From Zoogloea sp041914405 (GTDB lineage Bacteria > Pseudomonadota > Gammaproteobacteria > Burkholderiales > Rhodocyclaceae), in contig NZ_JAYSDK010000013.1 of assembly GCF_041914405.1 (NCBI RefSeq), positions 1 through 64,000 of the forward strand: DNA of 64,000 nucleotides. The letters are read 5' to 3'. Under the pieces are notes generated by a model. That model made no database searches, was not told the origin of the DNA, and worked only from the letters and a program-made list of their open reading frames with translations. Below are positions 7,607 through 15,839 of this stretch, piece by piece (within the stretch, counting starts at the first letter, position 1; every line of letters begins with the position of its first letter). The translations under genes and the position numbers were made by a program.

Positions 7607-8368
7607 ATGACTTATTGTGTCAGCATGCTGCTCGATGCAGGTATGGTTTTCCTGTCGGATTCCCGTACCAACGCGGGCGTCGACCATATCAACACCTTCC
7701 GCAAGATGTCCATCTTCCAGCGTCCCGGCGAGCGGGTGATGGTCCTGATGAGTTCGGGCAATCTGGCGATCACTCAGCAACTGGTGTCGATGTTGCGCGA
7801 AGCGATGGCGGCCCAGGACGGGCGGGAGAACCTGTGGTCAGTGCCGAACATGTTTGAGGCTGCGCGCCACGTGGGCGACACGTTGCGCGAGGTGCACCGG
7901 CGCGATGCGGAAGCGCTCCAGAGCTTCGGCATCGATTTCACTGCGGCGTTGATTCTCGGCGGGCAGATCGGCAAGGAAGCGCCGCGTCTGTTCCACATCT
8001 ACGCGGCCGGCAACTTCATCGAGGCCACGCCGGATACGCCGTATTTCCAGATCGGTGAATCCAAGTATGGCAAGCCGATCATCGATCGCGTCGTGAAGAG
8101 CCAGACCAGCCTCGACGAGGCGGCCAAGCTGGCGCTGATCTCGATGGATTCGACGATTCGCTCGAACCTCTCGGTGGGCGTGCCGCTCGACCTCGCCATC
8201 CTCAAGACTGACGAGTTGCAAATTTCGTCCCACGTCAGCATCGACGCGAAGAACGAATATTTCGCGATGATCCGCAACCGTTGGAGCGAAGCCCTCGGCC
8301 ACGCCTTCGACGAACTCCCCAACCCCGATTGGCTCGGCAGCGAAGCGGCCCCGAAGGGCGACGCTTAA
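7607..8368 (+). CDS. Anbu-type proteasome-like peptidase
   Basis: A 253-residue Ntn-hydrolase of the proteasome beta/HslV superfamily. Thr2 follows the initiator Met directly and would be the N-terminal nucleophile after Met removal. Asp18 in the motif SDSRTNAGVD and Lys33 (FRKM) fit the catalytic Asp and Lys. The SDSRTNAG signature and length point to Anbu rather than HslV (about 175 residues). A BPH-type homologue is the main alternative. Anbu usually clusters with transglutaminase-like, alpha-E and ATP-grasp genes; none is adjacent here, and no hslU or hslV is visible. Its substrate is unknown. It converges on rsgA with a 7-base gap. Confidence 0.82.
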   Translation: MTYCVSMLLDAGMVFLSDSRTNAGVDHINTFRKMSIFQRPGERVMVLMSSGNLAITQQLVSMLREAMAAQDGRENLWSVPNMFEAARHVGDTLREVHRRDAEALQSFGIDFTAALILGGQIGKEAPRLFHIYAAGNFIEATPDTPYFQIGESKYGKPIIDRVVKSQTSLDEAAKLALISMDSTIRSNLSVGVPLDLAILKTDELQISSHVSIDAKNEYFAMIRNRWSEALGHAFDELPNPDWLGSEAAPKGDA

Positions 8369-8375
8369 GCCGCCT

Positions 8376-9269
8376 TCACCACCCCTGGGCCATGCGTCGG
8401 CCCTGTTCGCATTCGTTGCGGAACTGCAGGAACTGGCGCAGGCGCCGGGGATCGATCTTGCCGCCATCGGCGGCCTCGCGCAGCGCGCAGCCTGGCTCTG
8501 CATCGTGGCGGCAATCACGGAAACGGCATTCGCCGCGGTAGGGGCGAAACTCCCGGAAACTCTCTTCGAGCTCTTCGGCGCTGAGATGCACCAGCCCGAA
8601 GGTCTGCATGCCAGGGCTGTCGATGATGCCACCGCCCTCCGGCAGGGGGTAGAGGCGGGCGAAGGTGGTGGTGTGCTTGCCGGTATCCAGCACTTCGGAG
8701 ATCTCGCGGGTTTCGGCCCGCGCTTCGGGGATCAGGGCATTGGTCAGCGTGGACTTGCCCATGCCGGATTGCCCCACCAGCAGGCTGGTTTCACCGACCA
8801 GGCGAGCGCGCAGCAGCTCCACGTCACTCAGCGCCGACAATTCCAGCATCGGGTAGCCCAGGGCGACGAAGGGTGCCAGCTGGGTGCGGGCTGCCTCCAG
8901 GTTGGCGCTCAGGTCGGTCTTGTTCAGCACGATCAGCACCTTCAGATGCTGGCTTTCTGCGGCACAGATGCAGCGGGACAGGAATTCATCCGAAAAGCTG
9001 GGTTCCGTCGCCACCACCAGCACGACTTGGGTCGCATTGGCGGCAATCAGCTTCTGGCGCCAGGCATCCGAACGGTAGAGCAGGCTGCTGCGCTCGATCA
9101 GTTTTTCGATCACGCCTTGGCCTGGACCCGTCGCTGCGTACTGCACTCGGTCGCCGCAGGCGAACAGGCTCTTCTTGCCCCGCGGTACGCACAGGAGGAT
9201 CTCACCCGTTTCGGAACGGACTTCGTACTGCCGCCCGAAGGCCGCCATCAGCGTGCCGACGCCCTTCAT
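8376..9269 (-). CDS. rsgA: Ribosome small-subunit biogenesis GTPase RsgA
   Basis: A 297-residue circularly permuted GTPase that acts in late 30S maturation. From the ATG at 9269 (MKGVGTLMAAFG) it has an N-terminal OB-fold, then G motifs in permuted order: NKTD, the P-loop GQSGMGKST and DSPGM. A zinc knuckle with three Cys and one His lies near residues 245-262. The open frame extends far upstream antisense to the neighbouring peptidase, but the ATG chosen overlaps that gene's stop (ATGA) and gives the family length. It is translationally coupled to the M48 gene. Confidence 0.96.
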   Translation of the reverse strand: MKGVGTLMAAFGRQYEVRSETGEILLCVPRGKKSLFACGDRVQYAATGPGQGVIEKLIERSSLLYRSDAWRQKLIAANATQVVLVVATEPSFSDEFLSRCICAAESQHLKVLIVLNKTDLSANLEAARTQLAPFVALGYPMLELSALSDVELLRARLVGETSLLVGQSGMGKSTLTNALIPEARAETREISEVLDTGKHTTTFARLYPLPEGGGIIDSPGMQTFGLVHLSAEELEESFREFRPYRGECRFRDCRHDAEPGCALREAADGGKIDPRRLRQFLQFRNECEQGRRMAQGW

Positions 9270-10519
9270 CGCGTGGCTCCCTGCAGGCGGGCGATGCGGA
9301 TTGCCGCTGGCGGGTGGGAGTCGTAGACGCTGGAATAGAGCGGGTCCGGTGTGAGGGTCGAGGCGTTGTCCCGGTACAGCTTGACCAAGGCGCTGATCAG
9401 TTCGGTGGCCGGTGCCTGGCTGGCCGCATAGGCGTCGGCCTGGAATTCGTGTCGCCGCGACCACATGCTCATCAGCGGGGTCAGCGGGAAGGTGAAGATC
9501 GGCAACACCAGCGCAAACAGCACCAGCGTGGGGGCGGTGCCGCTTTCTTGCATGCCCAGACCATTGAAGAACCAGTCCTGGCCGGCGAGATGACCAAGCA
9601 GCGCAAAGAAGATCAGGCTGCCGGCGCCGATGACGGCGAGGCGCTTCCACAGATGATGATGGTGATAGTGGCCGAGCTCGTGGGCCAGCACCGCTTCCAC
9701 TTCGGTGGGGGCGAGCTTTTCCAGCAGTGTGTCGAAGAAGACGATCCGTTTGGCGGCGCCGAAACCCGTGAAGTAGGCATTGCCATGAGCCGAGCGCTTT
9801 GAGCCGTCCATCACGAACAGCCCGGACAGGCGGAAGCCGCAGCGTTCCATCAGGCCTTCGATGCGGGTCTTGAGCGGGCCGTCTTCGAGGGGCTGGAACT
9901 TGTTGAAGAGCGGAGCGATGAAGGTCGGGTAGACCAGCAGCACGAGCAGATTGAAGCCCAGCCAGAAGGCCCACACGTACGCCCACCACAACTGGCCCAT
10001 GGCCGCCATCAGCCACAGCACGAAAGCGATCAGCGGCAGGCCGATGACGGCAGACAGCACGATGCCTTTCAGCGCGTCGGCGATGAACAGCGCCGGAGTC
10101 AGCCGGTTGAAGCCGAAGCGGGCTTCGAGCACGAAGCTGCGATATGCGGTGAGGGGTAGATCCACCAGCCAGGAGACGGATGCCACCGCCGCGATGAAGG
10201 CCATGCCGTGTGGTAGCGTAGCCGGCGTGAATACCGCGGCGCTCAGCGCGAACAAGGCCTGCAGGCCGCCGCCTATGGTCAGCCCCAGCAGCAGGGCGGC
10301 GGAGATCAGCAGGTCGACGATGCCGAGCCTGACCCGGGCGACCGTGTAATCCGCCGCCTTTTGATGGGCGTCGAGGGCGATGCTCGCCGCGAAGGCGGCC
10401 GGCACGGCTGCCCGGTGGCCGGCCACGTGGCGGATTTGCCGCTGGGCCAGCCACAGACGGGTGAGCAGGCCGGCGCCAAGGGCAAAGAGGAACAGGGCGG
10501 TGAAGCTGCTGGAGGTCAT
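9266..10519 (-). CDS. M48-family membrane metallopeptidase (Ste24-like)
   Basis: A 417-residue polytopic membrane zinc protease. The N-terminal M48 region holds several hydrophobic segments. The catalytic motif HELGH (in VLAHELGHYHHHH) provides two zinc ligands and the glutamate, with a third ligand likely from the later EFQAD segment. The layout is that of Ste24/CAAX-type proteases rather than the shorter HtpX. Substrates in bacteria are mostly unknown; membrane-protein quality control is the usual suggestion. I start at ATG 10519 (MTSSSFTALF), because an earlier in-frame start would run into the orn promoter. It diverges from orn and overlaps rsgA by four bases. Confidence 0.88.
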   Translation of the reverse strand: MTSSSFTALFLFALGAGLLTRLWLAQRQIRHVAGHRAAVPAAFAASIALDAHQKAADYTVARVRLGIVDLLISAALLLGLTIGGGLQALFALSAAVFTPATLPHGMAFIAAVASVSWLVDLPLTAYRSFVLEARFGFNRLTPALFIADALKGIVLSAVIGLPLIAFVLWLMAAMGQLWWAYVWAFWLGFNLLVLLVYPTFIAPLFNKFQPLEDGPLKTRIEGLMERCGFRLSGLFVMDGSKRSAHGNAYFTGFGAAKRIVFFDTLLEKLAPTEVEAVLAHELGHYHHHHLWKRLAVIGAGSLIFFALLGHLAGQDWFFNGLGMQESGTAPTLVLFALVLPIFTFPLTPLMSMWSRRHEFQADAYAASQAPATELISALVKLYRDNASTLTPDPLYSSVYDSHPPAAIRIARLQGATR

Positions 10520-10556
10520 CGGTCGGGAAAAGACACCGGGGAAGGCGCTGGAAGGC

Positions 10557-10584
10557 GTGACGGGAATCGGCAAGCGCGTAAAAT
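10557..10584 (+). promoter_or_regulatory. Candidate sigma-70 promoter for orn
   Basis: GTGACG (10557-10562) and TAAAAT (10579-10584) are separated by 16 bases. The -10 box is good and the -35 only fair. It would give a leader of roughly 20 bases to the orn start at 10613. Confidence 0.4.
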
Positions 10585-10612
10585 CGCGCCTTTACCGAAA
10601 AGCGAGCCGATT

Positions 10613-11158
10613 ATGGCACAGGACCAGAATCACCTCATCTGGCTGGACATGGAAATGACCGGCCTGAATCCCGACAGCGATCGCATCATCGAAATGGCGA
10701 TGGTCGTCACCAACGGCAATCTCGACGTAGTGGCGGAAGGTCCGGTCATCGCGGTGCATCAGCCGGACGCCGTGCTTGATGGCATGGACGAGTGGAACAA
10801 GAACACCCACGGCCGTTCCGGGCTGATCGACCGGGTGAAGGCCTCCACCATTGGGGAAGCGGAAGCCGAGGCGATCTACCTGGAGTTCATGAGGCAGTAC
10901 ATCCCGTCGCGCACCTCGCCGATGTGCGGCAACTCCATCGGGCAGGACCGCCGCTTCATGGCGCGCTACATGCCTAAGTTGGAGGACTGGTTCCACTACC
11001 GCAACCTGGACGTATCCACGCTCAAGGAGCTGGCCCGGCGCTGGCGTCCGGATGTCTACAAGGGGCTCGAGAAGAAGGGCGCCCACCAGGCCCTGGCCGA
11101 CATTCACGAGTCGATTGCCGAGCTGCGCTACTACCGGGACAACTTCCTGAAGGTATGA
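10613..11158 (+). CDS. orn: Oligoribonuclease
   Basis: A 181-residue DEDDh 3'-5' exonuclease that degrades di- to short oligoribonucleotides to mononucleotides, including pGpG from cyclic-di-GMP turnover. The exonuclease motifs are intact: WLDMEMTGL (Asp and Glu), CGNSIGQDRRF (Asp), and AHQALADIHESI with the catalytic His and Asp. The frame is open well upstream, but ATG 10613 (MAQDQNHLIWLDMEM) gives the normal length and follows a promoter. Its stop codon overlaps the start of a 49-codon membrane ORF. Confidence 0.97.
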   Translation: MAQDQNHLIWLDMEMTGLNPDSDRIIEMAMVVTNGNLDVVAEGPVIAVHQPDAVLDGMDEWNKNTHGRSGLIDRVKASTIGEAEAEAIYLEFMRQYIPSRTSPMCGNSIGQDRRFMARYMPKLEDWFHYRNLDVSTLKELARRWRPDVYKGLEKKGAHQALADIHESIAELRYYRDNFLKV

Positions 11159-11304
11159 GTGCTCTGACCCGAGCCCTCGCCGACTGGTGGCGCCGCAACC
11201 GGCGGCGCGTGCTCGGGTTGTTGCTGCTGTGCGCGTTCTTCTTTGCGCTTGGCTATGTCACTCCGCGAGTGGCCTCGCCGCTGATGTGCAAGGTCTATGG
11301 TTGA
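11155..11304 (+). CDS. Small predicted membrane protein coupled to orn (49 aa)
   Basis: A 49-codon frame starts with ATG at 11155, overlapping the orn stop (ATGA) as the other coupled genes here do. The product begins MSALTRALADWWRRNRRR, a positively charged cytoplasmic end, followed by one strongly hydrophobic helix of about 16-18 residues (VLGLLLLCAFFFALGY) and a short tail with one cysteine. Charge distribution predicts N-in, C-out. I do not recognise a family. Coupling and composition favour a real gene. It would be missed by annotation with a typical size cut-off. Confidence 0.6.
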   Translation: MSALTRALADWWRRNRRRVLGLLLLCAFFFALGYVTPRVASPLMCKVYG

Positions 11305-11339
11305 TTGAACTCCCGAAGTGGTGCCGAGGGAGTCTTCAC

Positions 11340-12116
11340 TTACAGAACCTGCCGCACGCCTCTGCCGATCAAGGCCAGGCCGGAGGCGACCAGGAACAGG
11401 TTCAGCAGTCTGGTAAAGCCCGCTCCGCTCAGGCGTTGGTCCACATGCCGGCCCAGCGCCATGCCCAGGTAAGCGGCCGGCAGCAGCGCCAGCGCGGTGA
11501 GCAGCAGGCGTTCTTCGATGAGGCCAGCGGCTACGCACAGGGCGATCCGCCAGCCTGTGGACAGGGCGATCATGACCGCCTGGGTGGCCCGATAGGCTTC
11601 CCGTCCGGGCAGGTGGGCCTGCAGGTAAGTGGCATAGACGAAGCCGCCGCTGCCGAAAAGCCCGCCCAATACTCCCCCGAATGCTCCGTACAGCCAGGCA
11701 GCACCTTGTCCAGGCGTCGCAGATCCGCGACGTCCGCGCAGTTCGCGCAGGCCGTAGCCGGCCACAAAGAGGCCGAGCAGCATCGCCAGGATGTCCAGCG
11801 GCAGATGGGCCAGCAGGCTCACGCCGACCAACTGGCCGGCCAGCATGCCGGGCACCAGGCGTCCCAGGCTGCTCCGGTCGATGAGGCGACGGGCCTGGTA
11901 GCCCCTTTGCAGCGACCCGACCGCGTCGAGCAGGGCCAGCAGGGGCACGACGCGGCTGACTGGCATCACCCAGGCCATCGGCGTGCTCGCAATGAGTGCG
12001 GAGCCGAAGCCGAGCAGCGAAAAGATGGCGTAGGCGACGACCAGAATCGCGAAGGCCGCAGCCAGGGCGGAAATATCGGTGGTGCTGAAGAGCAGGGCGG
12101 GCATCCAGTTTTCCAT
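11340..12116 (-). CDS. TauE/SafE-family membrane transporter
   Basis: A 258-residue, very hydrophobic protein with about eight transmembrane helices in two repeats. Each repeat opens with a glycine-rich segment typical of TauE/SafE (LLGFGSALIASTPMAW and FGGVLGGLFGSGGFVYATYL). The family exports sulfite, sulfoacetate or other small organosulfur or organic anions; the substrate here cannot be read from sequence. It diverges from a LysR regulator across 95 bases, the common layout for a regulator controlling a neighbouring exporter. Confidence 0.85.
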   Translation of the reverse strand: MENWMPALLFSTTDISALAAAFAILVVAYAIFSLLGFGSALIASTPMAWVMPVSRVVPLLALLDAVGSLQRGYQARRLIDRSSLGRLVPGMLAGQLVGVSLLAHLPLDILAMLLGLFVAGYGLRELRGRRGSATPGQGAAWLYGAFGGVLGGLFGSGGFVYATYLQAHLPGREAYRATQAVMIALSTGWRIALCVAAGLIEERLLLTALALLPAAYLGMALGRHVDQRLSGAGFTRLLNLFLVASGLALIGRGVRQVL

Positions 12117-12166
12117 GATCGGTGTGTGCGGAGTCGATGTGCATGGAATTCTGGAATCGGCCGAGG

Positions 12167-12180
12167 TATAACGCCAATAT
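12167..12180. promoter_or_regulatory. Candidate LysR operator (T-N11-A)
   Basis: In the gap between the divergent tauE-like and lysR genes, T12167 and A12179 frame an 11-base spacer with symmetric ATA (12168-12170) and TAT (12178-12180) arms. This fits the loose LysR-type consensus. The motif is short and AT-rich, so chance is quite possible. Confidence 0.3.
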
Positions 12181-12211
12181 CAGTTTTTTTCTCAAGCTAT
12201 GATTTTTTGGA

Positions 12212-13123
12212 ATGCTTAGCCTGCGTCAGATACGCTACTTTCTCGCCGTTGCCGAAACCGGCAATCTCTCCCAGGCCGCCGCCGGGCTCTTCGTGGCGCA
12301 ACCGGCGCTCAGCCGGCAGATCGCACTGATGGAGGAGGAGCTGGGTTTCCCGCTGTTCGTCCGCGAGGCGCGGGGCGTGAGTCTCACGCCGGCTGGCACG
12401 CTGTTCCGCGAACGTATCGGAGACGTTGCCCAGGCCATCGATGAAGCTGCGGAGGATGCGCGCTGCCTGGCCCGCGGGGAGTCGGGCGTGTTGCGGTTGT
12501 TGCATTCGAGCTCGATCCCCATCGGCGGTCCGCTGCTGGACAGCTTGCAGGCGTTTGCGAAGGTGGCACCCGCGGCACGGGTGGATCTGGATCGGGTTTC
12601 GTCGGAGGTGCAGGTGGCCGAGATCGCCGCCGGCCGTGCCGACATAGGTGTGGCGCGGATGCCGGTGTTGCGCAGGGATCCAGCCGTGCAGTTCATTCCA
12701 CTGGCGAGGGAGCGGTTGGTCGTTGCGATCCCCGCCGCTCATCCTCTTGCCGATCGGCAAAGCCTCCGGCTCGCGGATCTGGCCGAGGTGCCCTTTGTTT
12801 CGGCGGTGCATCGGGAGCGCGGCGGGCTGGCCCGGCGGATGACGGACCTCTGCCTGCAGCGGGGCTTCGTGCCGCGGATGGGTAATGTCATCTCCCGCAA
12901 AACCTCGATGCTGAGCCTGGTGGGGGCTGGCTTCGGCGTCGCGGTGATCCCGGAGTGTATGGCCACGCTGGTTCCCGCCGGCGCTCAGGTGCGGCTGCTT
13001 GATGACAGCGACGCGACCGCCGACGCAGCGATCCTGCTGCCGCTGGCCCCGTCACCGCTGGCCCGACGCTTTGCGGTCTTGTGCGAGGAGCGCTGGCGGC
13101 AGGCCCTGGTCGCGTCGGAATAG
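12212..13123 (+). CDS. LysR-family transcriptional regulator (next to TauE-like gene)
   Basis: A 303-residue LTTR. The N-terminal winged helix (about 1-60: LRQIRYFLAVAETGNLSQAA, QPALSRQIALMEEELG) is followed by a linker helix and a two-lobed periplasmic-binding-protein-like effector domain (about 90-295). It probably controls the divergent tauE-like exporter. The effector is unknown. There is no clear Shine-Dalgarno, and a TATGAT box lies only 8 bases before the ATG, so the mRNA may be nearly leaderless. It converges on the exonuclease-like gene with four bases between them. Confidence 0.9.
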   Translation: MLSLRQIRYFLAVAETGNLSQAAAGLFVAQPALSRQIALMEEELGFPLFVREARGVSLTPAGTLFRERIGDVAQAIDEAAEDARCLARGESGVLRLLHSSSIPIGGPLLDSLQAFAKVAPAARVDLDRVSSEVQVAEIAAGRADIGVARMPVLRRDPAVQFIPLARERLVVAIPAAHPLADRQSLRLADLAEVPFVSAVHRERGGLARRMTDLCLQRGFVPRMGNVISRKTSMLSLVGAGFGVAVIPECMATLVPAGAQVRLLDDSDATADAAILLPLAPSPLARRFAVLCEERWRQALVASE

Positions 13124-13127
13124 TCGT

Positions 13128-13763
13128 TCAGCTACCGCGCAGCCACTTGCGGCTGGTCTGGCTTTCAAGCAGGTCCTGTGGCGTATTGAGCCCCTGGGCC
13201 TTGGCGCGGGCCAGCGCCACCTGGTGGAGTTGGGCCACGGCGAGGGCTTCCAGTACCGCGTCCTGGCGGTCCAGCCGCTCGATGCCGAAGGCGCCCAGCC
13301 AGGCATCCATGCGGGCCTGGCCAGCGATCCGCTCGGGGTACAGGCTTGGCATGATCACCATCAGGTCCAGCCACTCCAGCGTCGGCACATTGCCCAGGTT
13401 CTGCTCGAAACCCCGTTCCAGAATGCCCTGGTTGAACGGTGCGTTGTATACCACCAGCGGCGCGCGCGCGACGAAGTGCAGCAGTCCCAGCAGTGCATCG
13501 GCGGGTGCTGTGCCCAGTTCCGCCCGGAAGCTTTCGGCCGGATGCAGAAGCCCCCGGTTGATTGCTACGGCGCCCACTCCGACCAGGCGCTGGCCGCCGC
13601 CGTCCATCGGGCGGCTTTCGGCATTGATGACGACGTAGCGCGTCTCGAAGTGGCTGCGCCCCAGGTCTGGGGCAGGGCGGGTCGTGATCGCGGCAAGGCT
13701 GGCCTGTTGTTCGGGACTGAGGTCCGGTCCGCTGCCGGGCAGGAGTCGGGAAAGCCAGCTCAT
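13128..13763 (-). CDS. Degenerate exonuclease-fold protein (PolC/epsilon-like), probably inactive
   Basis: A 211-residue protein that aligns with the DnaQ-like 3'-5' exonuclease that usually accompanies DUF294 signalling proteins. The catalytic residues are largely gone: motif I reads VVINAES (Asp to Asn47; Glu49 kept), motif II reads NAPFNQGIL (Asp to Asn111), and motif III reads RQDAVLEALAVA, replacing the His and final Asp. The segment between motifs I and II is also shorter than in active relatives. Two-metal catalysis is therefore unlikely; a binding or partner role is my inference. It is coupled to the DUF294 gene by a 4-base overlap. Confidence 0.78.
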   Translation of the reverse strand: MSWLSRLLPGSGPDLSPEQQASLAAITTRPAPDLGRSHFETRYVVINAESRPMDGGGQRLVGVGAVAINRGLLHPAESFRAELGTAPADALLGLLHFVARAPLVVYNAPFNQGILERGFEQNLGNVPTLEWLDLMVIMPSLYPERIAGQARMDAWLGAFGIERLDRQDAVLEALAVAQLHQVALARAKAQGLNTPQDLLESQTSRKWLRGS

Positions 13764-15670
13764 ATTTGGTAGTCCAGCTTGAGGCGTAGTTGGATCTTGC
13801 GGGCCTGGCGGAAGGCTTCCTTGAGGATGCGCCGGTCCAGTTCGTTGAGGTCGTCAGGCTTGACCCGGTTGTCGCCTGGTGCTCCATGGTCGGTGTCGAG
13901 GTGCTGGTGGCGCAGGCGCAGCAACTGGATGAAGTGGAAGCCGTCGGCCATCGCGGAGAGCTCTTCCGCCGGCATGCCAATCCGGCCGCCACCCTGGCGC
14001 AGGCGCTGTACGGTGCTCGTGGCCTCGACGCCGGTGCGCAGGGCCAGCACGCGGGCGGCGTCGACGAACAGGCGGGCGCCGAATTTCTTCAGGTCGATGG
14101 TGCCCGGATACTTGGGGTCGTCGTCGGTGACGAAGTCGCGGATCTTGCCCAGCGGCGGCGAGACGTCCAGTGCATTGGTGGCCATGGCCTTCAGGAAGGC
14201 CGGATTTCCGCCGGTCATCGACAGCAGCCAGTGGCGCAGCTTGTAGGCCAGTTTCTCATCGCCGAGCAGCACGCGGAAGTCGAAGAAAATGGTGGCGTTG
14301 AGCAAGGCTTCCGGGTGGGGTTCGCGAATCCAGGTGCCGAAGCGCTCCCGCCATTCGTCGATGGTCAGGCAGAGGTCCGGGTTGCTGGCCATGATGTTGC
14401 CGGTGCACAGCGGAAAGCCGCAGCTCGCCAGGTCATTATTGACGTCGCGGGCGAACTCCAGCAGGCGCAGCTTGAGGGGCTCCTTGTCAGCCCACTCGGG
14501 CAGCACGTAGATGATCCCGTTGTCCTGGTCGGTGGACAGGGTCTGCTCGTGGCGTCCCTCGGAGCCGAAGGCCAGCCAGGCGTATTCGACGCCGTAGAGG
14601 TCGTGACGGTCCAGGTTGAGTTCGATGATGCGGCGCGTCAGGGCGTCGTTGAGGGCTGAGATGAACTGGGTCAGCTGCTCGGCGCCGATGCCTTGAGCAA
14701 GCAGATTGAGGGCCAACTGGCGGATGTCCTGGCTGGCCTGTTGAAGCGTCTGTACGTTTGCCGCGCTCTCGATGCTGGAACGGATCTGGCGCAGGCCGAT
14801 GCGTTGCAGTGCGAACAGGTCGCGTTCGGAGATCACGCCTTTCAGTGTGCCTTCGGTGTCCACCACCAGGATGTGGCGTACGCCGTGGGTAGCCATCTCT
14901 AGAGCAGCATCGTAGGCACTCGCGTTGCTGCCCAGGGTGTGGGGCGGAGCAGTCATCACGTCGGCGATCGGCCGGGTCAGGTCAAAGCCGGGCAGCACGA
15001 TGCGCTTCAGGATGTCGCTTTGGGTCAACACGCCGACAGGTTTGTCGTCTTCGCCAGCAACGGCCAGGCAGCCGACACCGGCTTCCACCATCTTCTCAAG
15101 GGCGGTGCGGGTGCTGAGCTCTGGTGCAACGAAGACCGGTGCCTTCTTGACCAGGCTGGAGAGTGGCGTGGTCATCGTCTGCTGCTCGGCGGCCCGCTGG
15201 GAGAACTGGATCTGCAACTGTTCCCGCGATTGGTTGAGCAGGCTGGCAATGTAGCGCGTGCAGAACAGTTGGAAGCTCGGGCTGATCTCCTGCAGGTGCA
15301 GGAAGTCGGCGGCCGGCAACTGGAAGCAGTAGCTGTCTTCCACCGCGATGTAGCCGTTGGTGGACGGCCGTCCTGCCGAGATTGCACCAATCGGAAAGCC
15401 TTCGCCGGGACCCAGTGTCAGCGTGGCATATTCGGTGACCGCAACCCCCCCGACCTGACGGGCCTGCACCTTGCCCCGATACACGATGTAGAAGAAGCTC
15501 GGCGGACCGTCCTCCGGCATCAGGATTTCCGAGTCCGCCGGGTAGAAAGCCGTGGCCAGGCGTTCTCCAAGGAAATGCAATGCTTCTGGCTCCATCCGGT
15601 CGAAAGGCGGATGGCGCCGCAGGAAGTCGAGATTGGTGCGGATCAGGGTATCGGGAGCGGTAGTGACCAT
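13760..15670 (-). CDS. Cyclic-nucleotide-binding / CBS / DUF294 nucleotidyltransferase-like protein
   Basis: A 636-residue cytoplasmic signalling protein. It has an N-terminal cNMP-binding/Crp-like beta-roll (about 10-130), a pair of CBS domains (about 165-290; adenine-nucleotide sensors), a DUF294 nucleotidyltransferase-like domain (GSEGRHEQTLSTDQDNG, about 375-395) resembling the GlnD catalytic motif, and a DUF294 C-terminal helical domain. In Pseudomonas-type genomes this gene and an exonuclease partner lie beside actP, the acetate permease; actP is not adjacent here. I chose ATG 15670 over an upstream GTG; neither has a strong ribosome-binding site. The substrate of the transferase domain is unknown. 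Confidence 0.85.
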   Translation of the reverse strand: MVTTAPDTLIRTNLDFLRRHPPFDRMEPEALHFLGERLATAFYPADSEILMPEDGPPSFFYIVYRGKVQARQVGGVAVTEYATLTLGPGEGFPIGAISAGRPSTNGYIAVEDSYCFQLPAADFLHLQEISPSFQLFCTRYIASLLNQSREQLQIQFSQRAAEQQTMTTPLSSLVKKAPVFVAPELSTRTALEKMVEAGVGCLAVAGEDDKPVGVLTQSDILKRIVLPGFDLTRPIADVMTAPPHTLGSNASAYDAALEMATHGVRHILVVDTEGTLKGVISERDLFALQRIGLRQIRSSIESAANVQTLQQASQDIRQLALNLLAQGIGAEQLTQFISALNDALTRRIIELNLDRHDLYGVEYAWLAFGSEGRHEQTLSTDQDNGIIYVLPEWADKEPLKLRLLEFARDVNNDLASCGFPLCTGNIMASNPDLCLTIDEWRERFGTWIREPHPEALLNATIFFDFRVLLGDEKLAYKLRHWLLSMTGGNPAFLKAMATNALDVSPPLGKIRDFVTDDDPKYPGTIDLKKFGARLFVDAARVLALRTGVEATSTVQRLRQGGGRIGMPAEELSAMADGFHFIQLLRLRHQHLDTDHGAPGDNRVKPDDLNELDRRILKEAFRQARKIQLRLKLDYQI

Positions 15671-15839
15671 AAGCAGGGCGCAAGGCACGGATCAAGCCTA
15701 TGAATCTACCTCGCCCCAGGCCCTCAGTCATGATCTTGCGCAATAAATAGTTACTTTTGCACACTCGGCGGCGTCTGGCCGTTGTGGGAGGGCTGGGAGT
15801 CGGTCCGGCTACAATCGAGCCCGATCCTCAGGAGACATC

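Noticed and set aside
9270..10454. N-terminal extension of RsgA to nearly 690 residues
   Set aside because: The extra region is the M48 peptidase gene read in another frame; the conserved RsgA start is at 9269 with stop-start overlap.
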